A DNA stretch of 32,397 nucleotides from Prochlorothrix hollandica PCC 9006 = CALU 1027. Lineage in GTDB: Bacteria > Cyanobacteriota > Cyanobacteriia > Prochlorotrichales > Prochlorotrichaceae. Both the position numbers and the translations under genes were made by a program. A model generated the notes under the pieces. That model worked only from the letters and a program-made list of their open reading frames with translations, searched no databases and had not been told where the DNA came from. This document shows positions 30,325 through 32,397 of the stretch, piece by piece; within the stretch, counting starts at the first letter, position 1, and every line of letters starts with the position of its first letter. The DNA lies in NCBI RefSeq assembly GCF_000332315.1, contig NZ_KB235933.1:1252921-1285317 (forward strand), in the 5' to 3' direction.

Positions 30325-31896
30325 CTAGCTGCGACCCTGTTCCGTGGCGCGATCGCCCAGGAACCACCAAGTTTTGAGCCAATTCCGCAGACTATCCCCC
30401 ACCACCTCCTTGGCTCTACGCCAGGTCAAAGCACCATTGACACTCTGCCAGGGGGGCAAAATCCAGAAACACCGCACCAAGGTCCAAAAACAGCGCAGAA
30501 CCTGTCCCTGCTGCCAGTGCCACAGGGCAAATAGGGTCAAAATCATGGCTTTGTTGAAACTGGTTTCAGCCTGGGGATAGAGGGCAAGAGCCTGGTTGTA
30601 GTGGAACGTAGCCCGATCGATCTGGCCCAACCAGCGATAGCACTGGGCCAAGTGGCAATGGAGCACGGGGGTTTCCTGGAAGGCTGACTGTAGGGCTAAG
30701 GCAGGCTGGAAATAGCCCAAAGCTTCACTGTGACGGTGGAGGACATAGCTATAGAGAACACCTAGTCCATTCAACACCGCCAACTCCTGGTAGCCATAGC
30801 GCTCCTGCTGGGCCAGGGCCAAGGCGTGACCCAGGGCAGAGTCAGCCTGATCCGCATCCCCTAAACCCACATAGCTGATCCCCAGGATCTCCCAGGCCGC
30901 ACACTGGTAATAGAGGTGACCCTGATCCAAGGCTAAAGCCAAGAGCCGTTGACCCTGATCAAGGGCAGACTCATGCTGCCCCAGCATAGCGAGGCTTTTC
31001 CCCAGACTAGATAGAAGACTTAGGGATACCTGATGATCAGGCAACTGCGCCCCATAGACCTGGGCTTTGCGCACACAACGGAGGCATTGCCGGGGGTGCT
31101 CATCTGAATAGGCACGGGCCAAAGCGGACCAAGCCCTAGCACAGGCCAAGGCATCTTGCAGTTGCTCCCCTAGGGCCAGTTGACGATGGCAACAAACAAG
31201 CGCAGTGGCCAGATCCTGAGCCATCAGCCTGACATACCCTAGGCTGTGCCACAGTTCCAATTCCAGGGAGGGATCCTCTCCAGGGGGTAACTCGGCCAAG
31301 GCTTCTTGCAGCAGATCGGTCGCTTTCTGCAACTGTCCCCCCAAACCATAGGCGGTGCCCAGTTGCTGCAACATCTGCCACCGCTGTCGCCCCTCTATGG
31401 TGTCCAGGGCTGTGCTATAAACCCGGATTTGCTGGTGATACAGACCCAACTCCCCCAACTGTTCATGCCAGGGCTGGGGCAGAGCACCAGGGCGATCGCC
31501 GCCGGGAGGCAGGGCGGGGGGCTGGGCCAACAGTTGCCCCATCAGCGATCGGGCCTCCGCCTGGGCCAACTGGTCATGGGCCTCCACATAGGGTTCCAGC
31601 CGTTGCCAAGGGGTTGCCTCGGCGGGCACCTGGTAGCGATGGAGCCAATAGTAGGCCGCTTTGAGGTGGGCCTTCTGTTTCAGACCCAGTTTGCGGGGGG
31701 CCGTGGCACCGGCACTGGATCCCCCCAGCACCATGGACCCCGTTGCCGTCATCTGCACCTGCCGCAGGGCGCGGGGATGCAACTGCTCCAAAGACAGGGG
31801 GGACTCCAGCGGGGAATCAGCCGGGGGCGCAACCCTAGGGGACTGAGGCGAACCCTGGGCAGCGCTCCCTTGGGGACGGTTATGGGTCAGGGTCAT
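30325..31896 (-). CDS. TPR-repeat protein
   Basis: A 523-residue protein that is mostly helical. The first ~60 residues are Pro/Ser-rich. From ~165 there are repeated helix pairs of TPR type (LGTAYGLGGQLQKATDLLQEAL, LGYVRLMAQDLATALVCCHRQLAL, LGKSLAMLGQHESALDQGQRLLAL, LGISYVGLGDADQADSALGHALAL, LGVLYSYVLHRHSEALGYF, LAQCYRWLGQIDRATFHYNQALAL). A Trp-rich C-terminus follows (LFALWHWQQGQVLRCFWTL). TPRs bind partner proteins; the partner is unknown. The ATG at 31896 is preceded by GGGGGC, a weak ribosome site. It ends near the DUF4149 terminator, transcribed convergently. Confidence 0.85.
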   Translation of the reverse strand: MTLTHNRPQGSAAQGSPQSPRVAPPADSPLESPLSLEQLHPRALRQVQMTATGSMVLGGSSAGATAPRKLGLKQKAHLKAAYYWLHRYQVPAEATPWQRLEPYVEAHDQLAQAEARSLMGQLLAQPPALPPGGDRPGALPQPWHEQLGELGLYHQQIRVYSTALDTIEGRQRWQMLQQLGTAYGLGGQLQKATDLLQEALAELPPGEDPSLELELWHSLGYVRLMAQDLATALVCCHRQLALGEQLQDALACARAWSALARAYSDEHPRQCLRCVRKAQVYGAQLPDHQVSLSLLSSLGKSLAMLGQHESALDQGQRLLALALDQGHLYYQCAAWEILGISYVGLGDADQADSALGHALALAQQERYGYQELAVLNGLGVLYSYVLHRHSEALGYFQPALALQSAFQETPVLHCHLAQCYRWLGQIDRATFHYNQALALYPQAETSFNKAMILTLFALWHWQQGQVLRCFWTLVRCFWILPPWQSVNGALTWRRAKEVVGDSLRNWLKTWWFLGDRATEQGRS

Positions 31897-32116
31897 GGCA
31901 AAAAAGCCCCCAAAAGGACATCAGCTTAAATTCAGGGGCTGAAAACGGGGACAGAGCCACGGGCGGAAGCTGACCGAAACGACATCGCCCAGGGCCAGAC
32001 CTGACCAGTATTTCCCAGTGGAGCCTCGTTCAACCTAAATTTAAAGCTGACATAACTGCTACTTAACTCCTGCATTGTATAGCCGATCGGCCCCGACCTA
32101 CGCAATCTATGGGGGT
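31897..32116. other. Upstream region of the TPR gene
   Basis: The 220 bases between the TPR start codon and the next fragment hold no gene. A short hairpin-like AAAAAAGCCCCCAAAAGG segment lies just upstream of the TPR start on the minus strand. No confident -35/-10 pair was found. Confidence 0.3.
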
Positions 32117-32275
32117 TTAGTCTGCTTCATCCCAGTCATCTTCCATCTGCTCCAAGTGATCCAAGGCCACCCGTCGCACCAAACTATGCAAGCGGTAGCC
32201 CATCCCCGACGCAATGGTATCCCGTTCCAACAAAAAGCGCCGTTGCAGAGATTGAAACCCACATTCAGCAGGTTT
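32117..32275 (-). pseudogene. C-terminal fragment of an unidentified protein
   Basis: A minus-strand frame reads QSLQRRFLLERDTIASGMGY, RLHSLVRRVALDHLEQ and MEDDWDEAD before a TAA at 32117. The sequence is protein-like and hydrophilic, with an acidic end. It has no ribosome site. A TAG at 32276-32278 closes the frame upstream, so the 5' part has been lost or the junction is a rearrangement. I do not recognise the family. Beyond 32276 to the window end I see nothing. Confidence 0.35.
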
Positions 32276-32397
32276 CTAAGATAAACAGAAAATTAAGGGA
32301 ACCCAGAGCCAGAGGGGGATAGAGCAAGATCAAGGGGATAGAGCTGTTCCTCCCTTGAGAGAGCAGGATGCTCAACTCAAGCAATAGTATTTTTGAC

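Noticed and set aside
32242-32258. GTTGCAGAGATTGAAAC, resembling a CRISPR repeat 3' end
   Set aside because: Only one copy exists, with no spacing pattern or cas genes. It lies in a coding-like frame.

Overview
The window looks like chromosomal DNA of a filamentous cyanobacterium. The HIP1 core CGATCG / GCGATCGC is scattered through almost every gene. There are several Uma2 (DUF820) genes, a DUF29 gene, a glycosyltransferase/galE block, DUF11/GEVED surface proteins and a cyanobacterial-type EGRQ-repeat protein. GC content and codon use differ between the left 11 kb (more AT-rich, much gene wreckage) and the GC-richer right two thirds. No rRNA, tRNA or CRISPR array was seen.

Region 1 (1-11346) is an island with ISL3-family sequence at both ends. 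Its left edge is the 3' end of a decayed ISL3-like element that cuts off the C-terminus of a GT4 glycosyltransferase. Its right edge is an intact-looking ISL3 element (10099-11346) that removes the start codon of another GT4 gene. Between them, all on the minus strand, lie galE, one complete GT4, the first 75 codons of a GT2, a nucleotidyltransferase-fold gene, a DUF29 gene, three Uma2-type genes plus two fragments, and an intact and a truncated copy of a VEAKK (PD-(D/E)XK-like) family. Short inverted-repeat elements separate and sometimes interrupt these genes. Several put a Shine-Dalgarno-like GAGGTG directly in front of a start codon. The theme is cell-surface polysaccharide synthesis heavily invaded by small mobile elements.

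Region 2 (11347-22341, plus strand) is a run of large envelope proteins. It holds a 5'-truncated outer-membrane beta-barrel with an OmpA-like segment and a long Pro/Ala-rich tail, then a secreted right-handed beta-helix protein fused in frame to a cytoplasmic-type EGRQ-repeat protein. A membrane-anchored protein with a DUF11-like domain follows, then a giant DUF11/GEVED protein split by a one-base frameshift. The third and fourth proteins share a C-terminal module that begins VKRIT and ends in RFR.

Region 3 (22552-31896) is more ordinary: a PAPS sulfotransferase, a Pro/Ser-tailed conserved protein, a YqiA-like alpha/beta hydrolase, an SRPBCC protein, an aspartate/prephenate-type aminotransferase, a repeat-rich protein with a possible RHH-like N-terminus, a DUF4149 membrane protein and a TPR protein. 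Its long intergenic stretches carry two inverted-repeat families and several short tandem repeats. One ~280 bp MITE-like element has a 9-bp target duplication, and a second copy lies in inverted orientation on the other side of the aminotransferase gene. The last 500 bases hold the TPR promoter region and a short C-terminal coding fragment.
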